Counted from the first letter of the stretch, positions 1 to 14,200 are shown. The stretch: DNA of 64,000 bases from Opisthorchis felineus (GCA_004794785.1 SJOL01008757.1:378589-442588), one strand, 5' to 3'. The notes: generated from the letters alone by a model not told the origin. A program made the numbers and translations.

Positions 1-877
1 CAAATGCAGATACTGAAAAACAAACTCCGTAGTTTTCGCCGTCGTCGGTCTAAGCTCCACTGAAAGTGGAAGACAGTTACAAGCTGAGGATCCTCTAAAA
101 GAAATGAGCATTAGCAAGTGCCGTCATGTGTAAAGTCGCTGGTCTGAATGTTTGTATATCTTGCATCTGCGTTGCGAAACAACTGTCTTGCTGAATACCC
201 GCATTGCTCCATTCCGCTTGGTGCCTATCAAAACTTTACTAGCGCTGTAACCGTACAAGTACCGTTAGTTCAAATGTAAGCATCACGTGGCGTCCGATGA
301 ACATGTGAAAATAGGCTTTTCAGTATTCTCTTAGTTTAGTGGTAATACATGTCAACGGCACTCAAAGCTCTGAGTAATATTTTTTCGGGTATTGATGGTA
401 GTAAGCAGTATTTTGCAAACTGTGAGGTAAGCTTTCCCTACCGTTATGCTATCACCCGCAAATTCACCGATGGATTTCCTCACGCCGTAGATACTTCTCA
501 AACTGATGTTTACTTTGAGATGCACGATCATGCCAGGGTTCACTCACTGTGGACTGAACGCAGGATCATTAATCCTCCCTGAAGTAGGTTATGGTCTCAA
601 CTTTGATTAATGAGCAAGTATTTCAGACAACACGCAAAACGGTAATCTGCATACTAATAACATTGATGTCTTTATTTGCGTTTAGTTTATTTGGTTTAGA
701 GTCACTTGGAAACCACAAAACAATCGATATCTTACAGCTTTGACAGAATGACAAATATTTACGCAGACAGGGTTTTTTCCGATGCGAAATGCTCACGTTC
801 CATCCTTTTGCTGTAAATTCTACTTCAACTAATCATTTGGAAAATAAGTAGCCTATAGCCAATGATTCATCAATTCA

Positions 878-1125
878 GCTTTCGTCCTGTAAGTGAATCC
901 AGTCTACGCTGAAAAGTCAAGAATCAATGCATGGTTGTTTCATTATTACTGAGAATAATATGCAGTGCGCATCTCCCAAAACTATTGGGTCGTCAGAACT
1001 CGTGAGCTCCATGTTTGTAGTTTGATCAGTTAACCGTCTGGCCACAAGCGGCTGATTGGCAGCGTCATAAGCCGCGCATGAAGAGAATACTGCGTTACTC
1101 ATCCTTCGACCAAGGAAAGCTAATT
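878..1125. repeat. Dispersed repeat family P, copy 1
   Basis: About 245 bp matches 4437-4655 in the same orientation with many small changes. Shared blocks are TTTCGTCC.GT.AGTGAA, GCATGG.TGTTTCA, GCACATCTC, ACAAGCGG.TGA.TGGCAGCGT and CATCCTTC..CCA. The two copies look strongly diverged. No long open frame is shared. The other copy has a B-box-like GTTTCGAACCC, so a tRNA-related SINE origin is possible. It is unclassified. Confidence 0.6.
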
Positions 1126-4100
1126 TAGTAGCTTCTGCTAAATTTTCTTCTCCTAGTAATACAAGGAGGCTAGTTATTCTTATTTGTAAGATTAAGATAA
1201 TATCCAGCATGAAAAATATAAACCGCACGTGAACTGTCACAGATGTAAGGGAAGAAAAAACAGGAACTTTTGTTTAGCACTAAAGTCTGGTTAGCTTTTT
1301 AAATTATTTTTAGAGTAACCTGAGTGATTTAGCTTCACCGCAGATAAATCAACAACGTAAATAAAAGCAGGCGAATACCACAAGTTAAAAAGACTGTTTC
1401 ATTTTGTCCATGAAACACGAATTGATAAAAAGCAGCCTAGAAAAGGGTAGCATTCAGCACGAATTCGGCCTTGTATTACTAATTATACCTATCTGTCAAC
1501 TGACAGATACAACCTAGCAACCCTTCAAATGTTGTGTTCATATCTCAGTTTGAATGCAAAACGGAATTGCAAAAACCAAGCTCATCTCTCAAAATTTGCC
1601 TAAAACTGAATTATCGGAAACAGATTGCCTCCTGTGAGAAATTTGTCTCATTTTCTTATGTTGATCCACAATATCGCCACAGAAAAAGCCGTTTTTCGGT
1701 TTCTATTAACAGCATTTTGATTGAAAGATTTAAAAACAGAAACAATAAACAACGTTTGAAATTATCTGCCTGATTTTCAAACATTCTGCTTGGTTGGTTT
1801 GTTCCTCACAAGTAAGTATCACATGTGGCTACTAAATTCGTCAGAATGATTATTTGCAAGATCGGAACAAGCATACTCATATCATTCTGCTAGCACTAGG
1901 TATGATCAAAGCAGCTTAACATGGAAAGATTCTCCGACAATCTATCGAGAACCTATGTCTCCAGCTGCAGTTTTGATGAGGCAAGCGCTCATGTAAAATC
2001 AATGTATAAAATAAGAGGAAAAATTGTTAAAACGGAAAAACATGCAAAGGTAACTGAAACCAAGAGAAAACACAATATCCGAGAGTATCTTCAGTCACCT
2101 CATCAAGTCCAAAGACCCAAGCAAGTTAAAATTAGACACCGGTCAGTGTCATATCCAACATGGTTCTAAACACTCAAACATGTCCATTGTGCAAGATGTA
2201 GACGTAAACAACGCAACACTGACTACGACTATCTATTTCATAAGATACAGATACATTAGAGCTTTCGCATTTCTCTATCCACATAAAACTTGATCGAGTA
2301 ACCATCCGTTTTTCTTGGCTGGGTAACAATTATTACAACACCGCAACGAAGCAAACACCTATTCTTGAACCTAGCTGAACAGTAGAGTTAGAAAGGATGT
2401 ATTTTTGGCAAAGTCCATCTTTTATATCCTCATGGAGGCCGCTGTCTGCACAATGAACGGGAAAATGCTTCGTCATGATTTTGTTTGCAACAGTTTACTG
2501 AAATTTACTTCTTTTTTGGAGTACACCAATGCCAGCGTTCCCATTTATCTATGGTTCTGGCTATTCATCCGTGAGTTCAAATTCAGAGGTCAACCTATGG
2601 CCACACTTTTGGTCAGGTTAAAGGATAAATGTCTCATTTTTCCGCAGATTTTGCATACCTAATGAACAACGATAGGGTGCACCTCGTAGCTGGCTGTCTG
2701 TGAATGTGTTCAATCACTTCACTCTCTGTGTGACAGATTCAGGTTTACCATAAAACTTCTTACGCTCACTCCATGATCTATGTTTTTCGGGTTGTTTCAA
2801 CTGGTTACAGGTTTTAAATGTCCAGACTTAAAATTAATAAATTTTTCAGATGAAATTTTACTTTGTCACTTCACATCCGACACAAATTATTTTCTCCTGT
2901 CGTTGAAGGGTTTTCCTCAAAATCTTCTGTCATCTCGTCTACAATCAGCTTTATCTTGTATGACTTATTCGGATCCAAACCGCCATTTAGCCCTAATGAG
3001 GACGACAAATAGGAACATAACTTTGATTGTGCAGTTTCTCTGTAGAAAAACGGCCCGTCTAGTAATAAGCTTGCATAAGCCGATCCTCTTAACCATAGAA
3101 AAACTTCTTCAGTACTTGCACTATCTGTTTAACTTTCTTTTGTGCTATTGTCCCCACCGGGTTATTGATCCGAAATTTATTTGTATTTCCTATTTAGTAC
3201 AAAATCTGTGTGTGGTTGTTTGTCCGTCTTCTATGGTATGTATTACCAAGACTGGTAACAAGTTAGTCGACAGGCACTTCATTTTATTCCTGGCAGATTT
3301 CCCGACTAATTATCACGGAAGCTATTGCCTTTCCCCCAAGTGGCAATTTACATACGGAGTTAAATGAGCTCCGTAATACAATAGACTTTTGGCACAATCG
3401 CCGTTATAAGGAGACTCCCCCTCCATTCTACTTGAGCTTGCATGGGCAGTTTTGCTGTACGTATCTTACTGCAATGCCGCTCCTTTCATGTTCCTTACCT
3501 TATGTCGGAATCGTGTTCGGTACATTGCAGATCCCCTGAACCAGCACAGTTAATGCTGGTGGTAACAGACATGGCCGGTGCGGTATTGCTCACGCTTGGA
3601 ATTTAACCGGCCAGTAACGAAATACCCTTATTCTCATAACACTATTTCGTGTGGTGGGAGTGAATACCACCAAATCGATCATGTTTACACAGACAAACAG
3701 TGTATCTAGGAGGGATTTGTCATGCAAATGACAAATGACTTGAACTGCTTCGTAACTTGCAAACAGAAAAGCATTCCTATTTTTCGCGCACTATAGACGG
3801 TAGCGGAAATTGCAAACTGAATATAATATTTGCCGGTAAACGTTGCCGGAAGTGATTCACTCAGTAGCCGTTGAAACTGAAGCCCTGAAAAACAAGCCAA
3901 AAGGTGTGAACAACCTTAATGAAGCAACTTTAGCTTATCGTTTGTACATCCAGGTGGACGTTGACTTGCCGAAACCTCATTGAATAATCTACACAATTTC
4001 ATAGACTTCAAACTGGCATACTCAGTTGGCCCTGAAACGTATCTATCAAAATAACCCTTGAATACTGAGAATATTTCTTATGTGAGGAAATCGTTATTCA

Positions 4101-4436
4101 TTTTCTTATATTCAGAGCCCTTCTAATACTCAGCATTGTTAGAGCTTGACCTTCTTATGAAGTCAACTTTTCTGAACGGAATTCTCAATATAATAAAAGG
4201 TACAAGAAACTCAGGTTTTGTTGTCATTAATTCTTTTTACAGTAAGCATAAACGGGAACCAGATTTTGTAATTTCCGACGGAAATGAAGGGGTTGCTAAA
4301 TAATTTCTCTGGTTTTCAGCATAAACAGATTTCATTGTATGAACAGAATATCAAATAAAATCTCAAATCCGCCCCACTACCTATGAACTATAAACATAAT
4401 GTCTCACTTACACTTGAATATTTGGTAATTTTCAAT
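1126..4436. other. No recognisable gene
   Basis: The stretch is AT-rich. The longest open frame is 2780-3367 (+, 195 codons), rich in Leu, Ser and Cys, with no motif, splice context or family likeness I recognise. The frame 1921-2169 (+) is basic and has a possible AAG|GTAACT donor, but no partner exon was seen. A small inverted repeat (CCAGCA / TGCTGG) lies near 3541-3563. Confidence 0.5.
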
Positions 4437-4655
4437 TTGGATTTCGTCCGGTCAGTGAAGCCAATCTATTCTGGAAGGCCCTGAAGTACCGCATGGCTGT
4501 TTCAGCTTTATTGAGGACTATCATCACTGCACATCTCACGAACCTAAGATTGTTTCGAACCCACGACGTTCCGAGCAGTGTTTGACTACAAGCGGTTGAA
4601 TGGCAGCGTGATTAGCTCTTAGGCAAGATGTAGCGCCATCCATCCTTCAGCCACA
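4437..4655. repeat. Dispersed repeat family P, copy 2
   Basis: This is the second copy of the repeat at 878-1125, in the same orientation. It contains GTTTCGAACCC (about 4552-4562), one mismatch from an RNA polymerase III B box. No convincing A box was found upstream. A 3' boundary near 4655 is inferred from where similarity ends. Confidence 0.6.
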
Positions 4656-5636
4656 GTAACCACATCACACGTTCACTTATTGACTGTCATCGCGAGTGGC
4701 AACTTCGTTGTTTGCCCAGTATTGGAATACTGCTTGTAGCTGGTGCAGTTGGTCATCTTACTCTTCAGTCACCTTGCAGGTAGACCATGGAAAGACTGTT
4801 GACAGCTTTGCGGATTTCAAACTAAACTGGTCGGAAACAGACTCACCATTCTTCGTCCTTTTCTTTGCTGGCAATATGGATGAGCAGAAATCTTATTCCA
4901 GATTTCTTTTTGTTCCTCATCTACTGGCTGCTCAGTCTTTTGGCTATGTAACCTAACATGATTGCAAGGTGTTCAAACATCTGAAGGACGAGAATGTGAC
5001 AATTTTCAATAGCAAACATTCTTGCTGAATTCCAAAGTCGGTAGCCGAAGGAAAAACCTCTTTTTACATGAAATTATTTTATTGGTTTTGTATGCCTCCA
5101 CCACACTATTTTTACAGCACGTGCTAGATCGTTTGAGATGGCACGGTTCAGTCACCATCGCTAACCGAACTCACAAGTCCCATCCTAATAGAATGGAAAC
5201 GCTGACTGCCACATTATGGGACAGAATGACGCAAAGGAAACACAGAGCAACTGAACACCAACCGGTAACAAACAACGGTTGATTAATGTCATATGAGTGC
5301 ACTGATGACAACAGTAGCGAGACAATCTTGCTAATATGTTTGACATTTTTGCACTAAAAGTCAATCGGTTGAACGTGCACGTGAAGAATTTTGCATGAAT
5401 AATTAACAATAAAGAGGACGAGATGGACCAATTCGACCAGAAGATTATCAGTACAACAATGCTCAACGCCACTCGGAACATGCGAATTTTCCGAAGGATT
5501 TTGTATGAAGCAATTAAAACAAGGTTACTAAGGTTAGCAGTTGACCAAACAATTGGGAAAAAGTCAACGGTAGAATGACAGTTCAGTCTTAACTGCACTC
5601 AAGGTACAACAAAACCGTCTTTGTTCTATTGATTTA

Positions 5637-5790
5637 AGGTCGCTGTAAACTCTTTAACAGCCCACGACGGTTTGAGCTCTTCTTGAGACCCTTTTCTGAA
5701 GGCACATTATATCTATTCCCTTCACCAACGTATGGAGCACACCTACCCCGCACTTGCTTATTTGGTGATTGGAAAATGTACAGGCTTCAC
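5637..5790 (-). repeat. Dispersed repeat family H, copy 1 (diverged)
   Basis: Read on the minus strand it shares CGTCGTGGGC.GT.AAAGAGTTT.CAGC with the copies at 8060-8225 and 27045-27215. It also shares a stem-like GGTCTCAAGAAGAGCTC in place of their GAGCCCCAAGAAGGGC. The CTGATGA block of the other copies is destroyed here. This is the most diverged of the three clear copies. Confidence 0.5.
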
Positions 5791-6082
5791 TTATTTAGAT
5801 GGAACGACTAACATCACCATTTAAGCAATCCCAAAACTAAGTATTGATTTCACAGGCGTCACGGATAAACAGTGCACATCCTCTATGAACGCAGTTGTTC
5901 ATAACTTTACCGGTATAAAAAACTGCACAGTATAGCCAACACAATGACGGACATGGTGAACCTTTTCGTCAGGAGCAGTTCAAAGTGCATTTCAGCGCTT
6001 GCGTTAAAAAACAATTTGCAAATGTAGAGGGTGTTAGGGGTATTTAAGTGCGACATATGATCGATGGAAATTCCAGGACTAT

Positions 6083-6125
6083 GTTAGTCCGATGAGTCCT
6101 GAAAGCGGCGAGAACGACAGTATGC
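6083..6125 (+). other. Decayed hammerhead-like motif
   Basis: CCGATGA (6089-6095) is one change from the CUGAUGA core. It is followed by GTCC, a short loop, GGC and GAGAAC (6110-6115), resembling stem II and the GAAAC block. Helix I is not evident and there are two core deviations, so it would not be active. It may be a very diverged member of family H, or chance. Confidence 0.25.
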
Positions 6126-7013
6126 CATCCACACATGTCTGGCAACCCTATAATTCGGGTCATACCAAGAAAAGCGACCAGTTTGCACAAGTAAACAAGC
6201 ATTTTTATGCAATTTGAAGTCAATACGTCAACCAAAAAATTCAACTACTCCTTTTGAAGAGGAATGCTGACAAAAAGCTATCTCTATGAGAATCCGATGA
6301 CGGGATTACACATTACTGATAGCGTAGCGCTCTGGTTTTTCTTTAAGGTTTCATTTACATAGCTTCTGCTTTACACAAAGTGAGTAAAAACTTCATGGTT
6401 TGTAAACGTTCATGGAACATTCTTAGCAGAACAAAAACTGATATCCTTGGCCCTTCGAATCTCCCTAATGTATGAAAGCAAACTTGGTCACTGATGCCAC
6501 CGGCAGTACTACCTAGCATATATGTAGATTATTTTTGTTTCTGTGCACGTGGTTCTTTTACTGATATCTCCAAAGCCATAGAAAAGTGAAAAAAACTTGT
6601 CACTAATCGGAATAATTGCGATTGTTTATTTAGGCTTGGCTGTTACGCTTCAACCGGTTCATTATCAAGGTTTGGGGCTACTTCTTCCAACTGGGTGACA
6701 TCGGTTGTGACCACATGGTACTCTACCCTACGTTGTTTGAAACGTATTTTCAGTCAACCTTTCCGGTTTTTTCTACTGGGGTAAGTTGTCCTGATTGCCA
6801 GTTACTTTTGGTATCGCCGGCCGGCAACTGATGGGCAAAATCTTATGTCAAATGTGAACGGAGCAATGGGGCTTCGATGTTAGCCATCCACATTAGACAT
6901 CGATTATCATTATTCTTTGAATATTTCATGGAGGTACTGTTGTCAAAAAGCTTTTTTAGGTTTGCCAGTAACTGCATAATTTATAGAAGTTGTGTTAATT
7001 GAACGGTCATCCT

Positions 7014-7026
7014 CCCCCCCCCCCCC
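7014..7026 (+). repeat. Poly-C homopolymer tract
   Basis: Thirteen consecutive C residues are followed by A and four more C. It is a likely slippage or assembly-error site, with no function implied. Confidence 0.9.
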
Positions 7027-8059
7027 ACCCCACAAAACAACAGAGCACGGAACTCTAATTATACTCTCACTAGAACTCATCAAGAGTGCAACAGCTTGCC
7101 GTGGCTGGATAGCTGACATGCAAGAGGAGCGTAGTACAATCACTCCAAAGGCGCGCGCCGGTTGCACCGGAATTATTATGTGTAAACAGTAGAAATGACG
7201 CCACAAAAATAAACAGGCAACTTATTCCCAAAAAATGGCACACTAGCAATCATATCCTAATACTTTAATATATGTTGATATATACTATATATATAGAGCA
7301 GCCCATGCCCTTAGACCAGACAGATATCCTGCTTGAAAGGTGACTTCAATGTGTATCTTATCCCGGTACAATTATTAGCACCACTTCTGGTACAAAATTC
7401 GCATTACACAACACCGCAATACTCAGGATGCACTTTGCTACCTCCCGTCGACTCTGACAAGCACGATCTATGAAATATTAACCTGACTCTAAATATAAGA
7501 CATTAACTGAAACGACTACATCCTGTGCCAACAGGAAACAATGGTATCGTCAACAATGCAAGGAATACATTCTATCAACTCGCCCCGAGTTTTTAACTCA
7601 ACGTTTCAGCTTTGCCACTGAGTTGTAACGACCCGCGGTAGAAACGTCATACGCAGATTTGGTCGGTTCGTACCATTCGCCCGACAACTGCAGGATACCT
7701 GTTGTGGTGAGGGAGACTCCCTTTATACCAGCCTAGCCATCCGTTGTACTGACATGCATTCAGCTCTTTGAAATCTTTCCTAATGAAGTAATTTTACACG
7801 ATTCATTCAATAAACCTTAAACCAGCCCCAGGTTCTCCAGCAAGAGTCGTTGTCGCTACACGGAAACCTTGGAAGAAAACTGGTTAGTATGTGTTTCGAA
7901 TGGATGCGGCGCAAAGTACGTTTACTCTGACCAATTTGCAGACCGTTAGAAACAACTAATGGGACACAATCACATTCCTGCCTTCTAAGTGGACAGCAAA
8001 ATTGTCATTGAATTATTCCTCTGCGTGGAAATTAATTGCGTTACCTCGAGCAATTCTTT

Positions 8060-8225
8060 GTGCCTTCTTGACATGCACTCCTCTGCTGTCAGAAACTATC
8101 CAGCAAAGAGTGAAGACTGAGGAGGACTGACCTTCGCCTATCTGATGAGCTCCAAAAAGGGCAAAACCGGTAGTGGGCTGTCGGAGAGTTTTCAGCGACC
8201 TTGTGAGCAGTTTCCTTTATGAACC
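8060..8225 (+). repeat. Dispersed repeat family H, copy 2, with hammerhead-like core
   Basis: It matches the minus strand of 27045-27215 over about 110 bp: TTCGCCTA, CTGATGAGC.CCAA.AAGGGCAA.ACCGGT, GTGGGC.GTC, AGAGTTTTCAGC and CTTGTGAG. CTGATGA at 8141-8147 is followed by GCTC/GGGC able to pair as helix II, then AAAAC where a hammerhead has GAAAC. Helix III is weak in this copy and helix I is not found. The block can also be read as protein, so it may instead be a retroelement coding remnant. Confidence 0.55.
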
Positions 8226-8229
8226 TATG

Positions 8230-11200
8230 AGTGACTTGTCTCAAGTGATAAGTTTTACCCGTTTAATTTATCAGAACCAACATCATAGTGAACAAAACTT
8301 GGTGTCCCTGATTCAAGTAAATTTATTTTCCCAGCGGAAATCCACTTCCTATATGTCTTTATTTAGAGAGCCCTCCCATTATGGAGTGCACTGTTAGTCA
8401 TTAGTTTCGGTCGCTAAGCCAGGTATATTGCGAGTTTTGTTGTGACGATGACAATAACCCTTTTTGCCATGCTGACTCTTTAACTCCGAACTGTCTTTGA
8501 GATCCATCTCCTTTGTTTTTACCAGTCGTCAGCTGTTTCCGGGGTATTTGCGTTTCACAAGCAGATTAGTATATTCTTTGGTTGTGACAGGGTTCCAACA
8601 CTTGATAACTATCCACACGTGGTCCATATATCTTCCGTCCTATCACAGAACGTGTTGCTGTTCATTGACGGTTTATTCACGCTCACAGTCTTCGTCGAGT
8701 GACGGTTGCATTAATTTGGAAGCAGCAATCATCACGACTGCATCGCTGCAGTTGCTGAAATCAGAACATTTCTTCCTTCGTAAGTAAGGATAATGGTGGT
8801 GGCGCATCATTCAGCAAGTGTTTCTGCGGAGTTCCGAATTGCCCCCAACCGTTTGCTGAGACACGTTGAATAAGTTTATTTGGCTCCCTAATGACTGTTA
8901 AATCGATTACCCGGCGGAGATGAAACGAACTTGAATCATGCGGAAAGTTCTCCGAAGTTCTCTGTCTAACGTCCCATAAACTCTGGTAGGTTTTCTACCG
9001 ATTCACCTCTCTGACTGACATTTGCCGTTTTAATTCCTGATGTCCCCATTTGTTAAAACAGATCCCGGAAGTTTCCGCGATCCATGCACCTTCCGATGTA
9101 AGTAGAAACCACGTGTGTTCCCGGTCATTCATCCCAAAGGCAGACAGTTGTACTTCGCGATGGAAAAGAGCACAGTTATACTTATTACTTGCAAGACCAC
9201 ATTGGCGTGGTCTCAAATAGGTCGAGAAGGTAAAAGCCATCTGGCAAATGTTCTGCAATCGAGTTGTATACTTACATTAACAGATTGCAACGTGTTTTGA
9301 CTGGTTTGACCAGTAATTTGCCCTATTATCTGTCAATATGACTCAAACGTAGGATCTAGTTCGGTTTAGAAACTTTCGAGTACTTGTGATTCAGGCAAAC
9401 GGGAGAAGTCAGTCATTCTGATGTGGGGTTTAGTGAGTTCACCGAAGGCCTTACGTGCTAAGGCAACGTTAAATTTTGGCAGGTAGTTTCACCACGACTT
9501 GCAGTCCTGAGCACATCATCCTCGTAATAAACCTATTGCACCCTGGTCGAGTTGAGTCTATTGGTATTTGGTATTGGGTATTTGAGATCTCAAACGAACT
9601 CGACCAACATTGAGTCAAACAATAATGGTAGAGATGAATAGACTTTCTGACCACAGAGGTGAATTTGCCCTGCACTGGATACCCAAGGTTTAGCGAGAGC
9701 CTAAGGTACTCTCCTCAGTCCAACAAATTTGTAGTTCATACCGTCAGCCAGAGCTAAGACGTCATTACCACGGGTTCTATAACTAGGATGATTTATTTGA
9801 ATGTTTAGCTCTACTCTCAGTGTATGGGCTGGTGTCTGTCGCAGGGCCAGTAGCTGTGGTGACCAGGGCTTCTACTTGAGAGCATGAATTCACCATTGAG
9901 TCTCACAGCAGATATTTTCGAATTCATTGGTATCCTGTCAAGCAAAGGCGATTCAACAGGTGAGCTATGTACGATGCCGCCGGCAGCTTATCCTGCAGCC
10001 ATCACACCAGATAAGTGAACTTCGTAAGTACAAATTGTACTGGAGTTTGGGTTTTCAGGTGTTTTTCACATAGAAAGCGCACAGTTATGTTGAATGTATC
10101 CGACATCATGGCTAATCACCCATGATGACCTAGTTGCAAGGACGCTCCAAATGGTCTGAGTGCACCAAGAACGTTTTATATTAGGTTTCCTTTTTGTTTC
10201 TAACACTAAGCTTGATGTTATCAGCCTTCTTAGATGAAGCGGGAGTTTATCCAAATTCAGAAGAGCAACGAATGGTAAATTGTGAGTAAGCACTGAGTGT
10301 CAGAAAGAGGTTAACTTAGAGAAGAAGCTTTTGTATGAGGTAAGGCTGGGTGCGTGCTTTCCGCAGAAAGTGACTGCTTTACTGGATATTTTGCGGCCAA
10401 CTGAGTCCCGAACACATTTTCATGGGAGCAGCGACGCTTTCAATAAATGAAATGAGGTGTGCAGTAATTCCACGTCGTTCTGCGATCAGGGTGACTCCCT
10501 ATAGCTCAAACCTAGGAAAAGGGCCAATTTAGGGTTCTGCTTATGAGGTCGAGTCTAAAAAGCTGCATGTCAAATGTGTTTATCCGCAATTTTCCGACAG
10601 TATGTTACAAGAATTAATTTTTTGGGTCTTCGGATGGAGGTCAGATCTTCAGGACACCAAAATAACTTCAGGAAGCATGCGCCCCAGATGAGTAAAGTCT
10701 TCACCACGTCATAAACTTTGTCTCATCTAGACAATAGTCCTAATGATCGGTGATTTGAACATGGCCCTCTGAAAGTTAAATTGTCGTCTGTTAGTATTGA
10801 ACCCAACATGACATCGTGATAATACCACATTCACCTGCTTACTGCGCTCACGTAATTTTGATCTCCACTTGTTTTGCTAATCCTTACCCGCCACTTACCT
10901 TGCCGCAGGGGACAGCCGGTCGACATATATATACTAGCATGTGTGTGTGTGAATGTGCTTAGCAGACCTACTTACCTATGCGTATTCGTGCCCCGTCTGC
11001 TGAGCCAGCCCTAACTCCCTCTGCTGTAAGCTCCATGCTAGTCAGAATCACGAGCACGGCCTGGGAAGGAGCGAACTATAACAAGTAAATCGCGCAGATG
11101 TTGGAAACATGACAGAAGGTCACAGCACTATATAAAGAGGAATTCGTCACACTAAGAAGTGGGTTTTTAGAAAGTAAACGTTCCAAGCTTCTTACCGACC

Positions 11201-14200
11201 AAAAAGTTATTTAGAGAGTCTGCAGAACGAACACACCACAGGGAGATCGCAGTCGACGCCACTGGCAAACTTTTAAAGGACACACATACATTCGCATAAA
11301 GTGTGATTCAACGCATCCAGTACAAGTGAAGAATTTAAATAAGCAGCAACATAACTCAATATACCGAAGTGTCCGCGCATCATCCGGCTGATTATATTGG
11401 TCAGCCAAGACCACACCTACCTGTAGGAATGGCCGTTTAATAACGGCAGGTTCCCACCACGAAATACATTCGACATGCACAATCTCGTATACGACTGTGC
11501 CATTGCTGTACATGGGTTAGAGTCAACTATCCAAAGCGAACTTAAACGCGCACAATTAATATGGTCTGCATTTAGATCTTACACAATGCACTTTTCTGCA
11601 AGAGCACTGTGACTACCTGTTTGTGACGGCTGCCCTGACAATGCTGATCTCTTTCTTCTAGGTTAGCCTAGAAATTTCATTTTAAAAATCGACACAGCTG
11701 TACTGAACCAATTTAATCTGGTAACACACGCGACCTGATATTGCACAACCGACATCCAAATATTCACTCCTTCCTTCATTTTAGCATCCGCTACTGAGCT
11801 ATTCAAACCTAACATGACAAAGCACTAGCACTGGGAGGACAAACGACCGCAATGATTGGTGGAAATTGTAGTTTGCTTCCTGTGTTTTCAGTCCCGTCAA
11901 AAACATCCAGAAGGAGATTATCCGTGGTAACCAAAAAGGTGTGGGAGGAAAAGTCCATGGTTTATATCGTCGTATTTCTCGTTCCAACCCTAGATGTCTC
12001 GATGGGCTCGAACTCATTCATGCTATCCGGACCAGATTTCGATCCAAGATGTCAATACTCATTTTCGATATACCGGTGCTTATATGCCCGATCATAATTA
12101 ATCCCGTGAATCGCACTTCAGCTAAAAATAGTTATTTGTGAACATTTGATGCATGTAAAAAATTCACCGTGAAGTTGAGGGAAATTTTAAATATCCACTT
12201 ACGAGATTATTATTGTATGACCAAAGGGTTCACTAAATGATAAATTTAGAGTTGGTATTCAAGCAGACGTTGTTTATAAGCATACAACCAAATACGGCAT
12301 TAATCATCTGTAGACGAACTGATATCTTGCACAATACTAAACATACTGGGGTTGTAACCTTGTTACCTATTTATATTTCCATTGCGCCTGTGTGCCCCAA
12401 TTTGTATGTTTTGTTTAATCGCGCAGGTCCTGTCAAAAAGATGGACCCTCAACAAGTACATGTACAATAAAGCCTTACAGTAATGGCCGCTGACCGCCTG
12501 ATGTGCACAGTGCAACCAGGAACCGTTAGAACAAACTAGTGCAGCAAGTCGCATATTGCACTGTATTTTCCGTCCAGAACTAGAACCGTTAGTGGATAAT
12601 GTCAAAGAAAAACTACAGGAATCTGATTTTAGACTTTATTTTCAATAACAAAGTAGACGTGGTCGGCCCGGAAGAGACACAATTCTGTTGTGCAAACGTC
12701 ACTTGTAAAAACTGTGAGCCCATGGCTCATTTCTCCTCATTGTCTCTTGATACATGATTTCAGGCTCCAAATCTACCATCAACTTTGCACGAAATAAAAC
12801 TCTTGTATGTAAAGTTACGAATACCAGGATTCTTATGAGGATAGGGACCGCTCTGTTAATGGGTACCCCAGGCGTTTAGCGTAGCCAGAAGGCATTAATT
12901 TTACTCCAACACTACGACCTAGGGTGAATATATTTGGTCTTTTACTATAAAATGCTCATCTTTGTCGGTAAGTATTCTAACACCAATTTTATCATTAAAG
13001 ATATATACTCCAATCAAATACATCAAGTTATTCTCACTGGATCAGGCCCGGAAAATTCCCCCATCAATTTTTAGGAAACGATAGTGTGTGGATGTCTTGA
13101 GGCAAATAAAATGAATGTCAGTTTCATTTTCCTTGCATTCAAGGTACATCTAAAATACACGCTTTTCCATTCCTCCATATAATATATCCTGCAGATAAAT
13201 TCCACTTTGTTGTCATCAGTCTATCTCTGTATCTATTGTCTCTATCTATTGTCCACATGGTTTCTTCAGATTCACGTCTTGAGACACAAACAACGAACAA
13301 CCAGAAAGTGCTATATGATGCCATAATTTAACCACTTTCATCTGATAACCCTATACGTGTTTCGTCGCATCTTCGCGACTCACAACATTAACTATCCTGG
13401 CGCATTTATGTGTACATCTACAAACGTTTTCTGGTACCTTTATTTTGAATTTCCCAGGTTACTAACATTTTGGAATCAAATTGCACCAAATGGGGAATTG
13501 CTCAAAATTGCACGTATTCAAGAAAACTAGAATTTTCGCTAACACAAGAACTACGAAAATCTGTGGGGAAAAGCACAGGGTAAACTTAATCTTTGAAGTG
13601 CTTAAGGACACAGAAAACAAGGCCATTAACTTTTGCCCAATTGCGGATAACTAAATAGTGTTTGGTGGCATAACGGACTACACCCTTACGGTCATGTTAT
13701 TTCAGGAGAACACAATATGGTCTATAAATTACGGTCCTGATGGTACGTAGAACCACATCGAACGGTTGAGAATGCTAAAGCGCTTTCTGAGAGCGGTAGG
13801 ATTTGCCTTCATTGAAATTTACATAACTCAAAGACCACGTGAGCAAACACTGTGAGAATTTTAGTGGAACCATTGCTGTCAATAATGGAAGTAAGGCACA
13901 CATTTACGCAAAGTGTGATTACCGATAACTCATGAGATATCGGCTACCAAGTAATTCTCCTTCACATTATGACTTTTATGATTAGATTTATTCAATCCCG
14001 GCTGACGTTGTACACTGTGAATTATCTCAACTTACTTGGTTACCTTACTAAACTTTTTTCATTTCTCATTATTTCCCAGCCACATGTAGCCTTCCTGCAG
14101 TTGTCGGCCAAAGTCGAGCAAGCTTTCCTCGATATTTTTATTATTCGAAAGCGAACAGGTGTAAATCGTTTGTCTACGGAGGTTGCGTAGGAAAGTAAAA

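Noticed and set aside
5185..5598. A 137-codon hydrophobic minus-strand ORF.
   Set aside because: Composition fits random AT-rich sequence, with no membrane-protein family likeness and no splice context.
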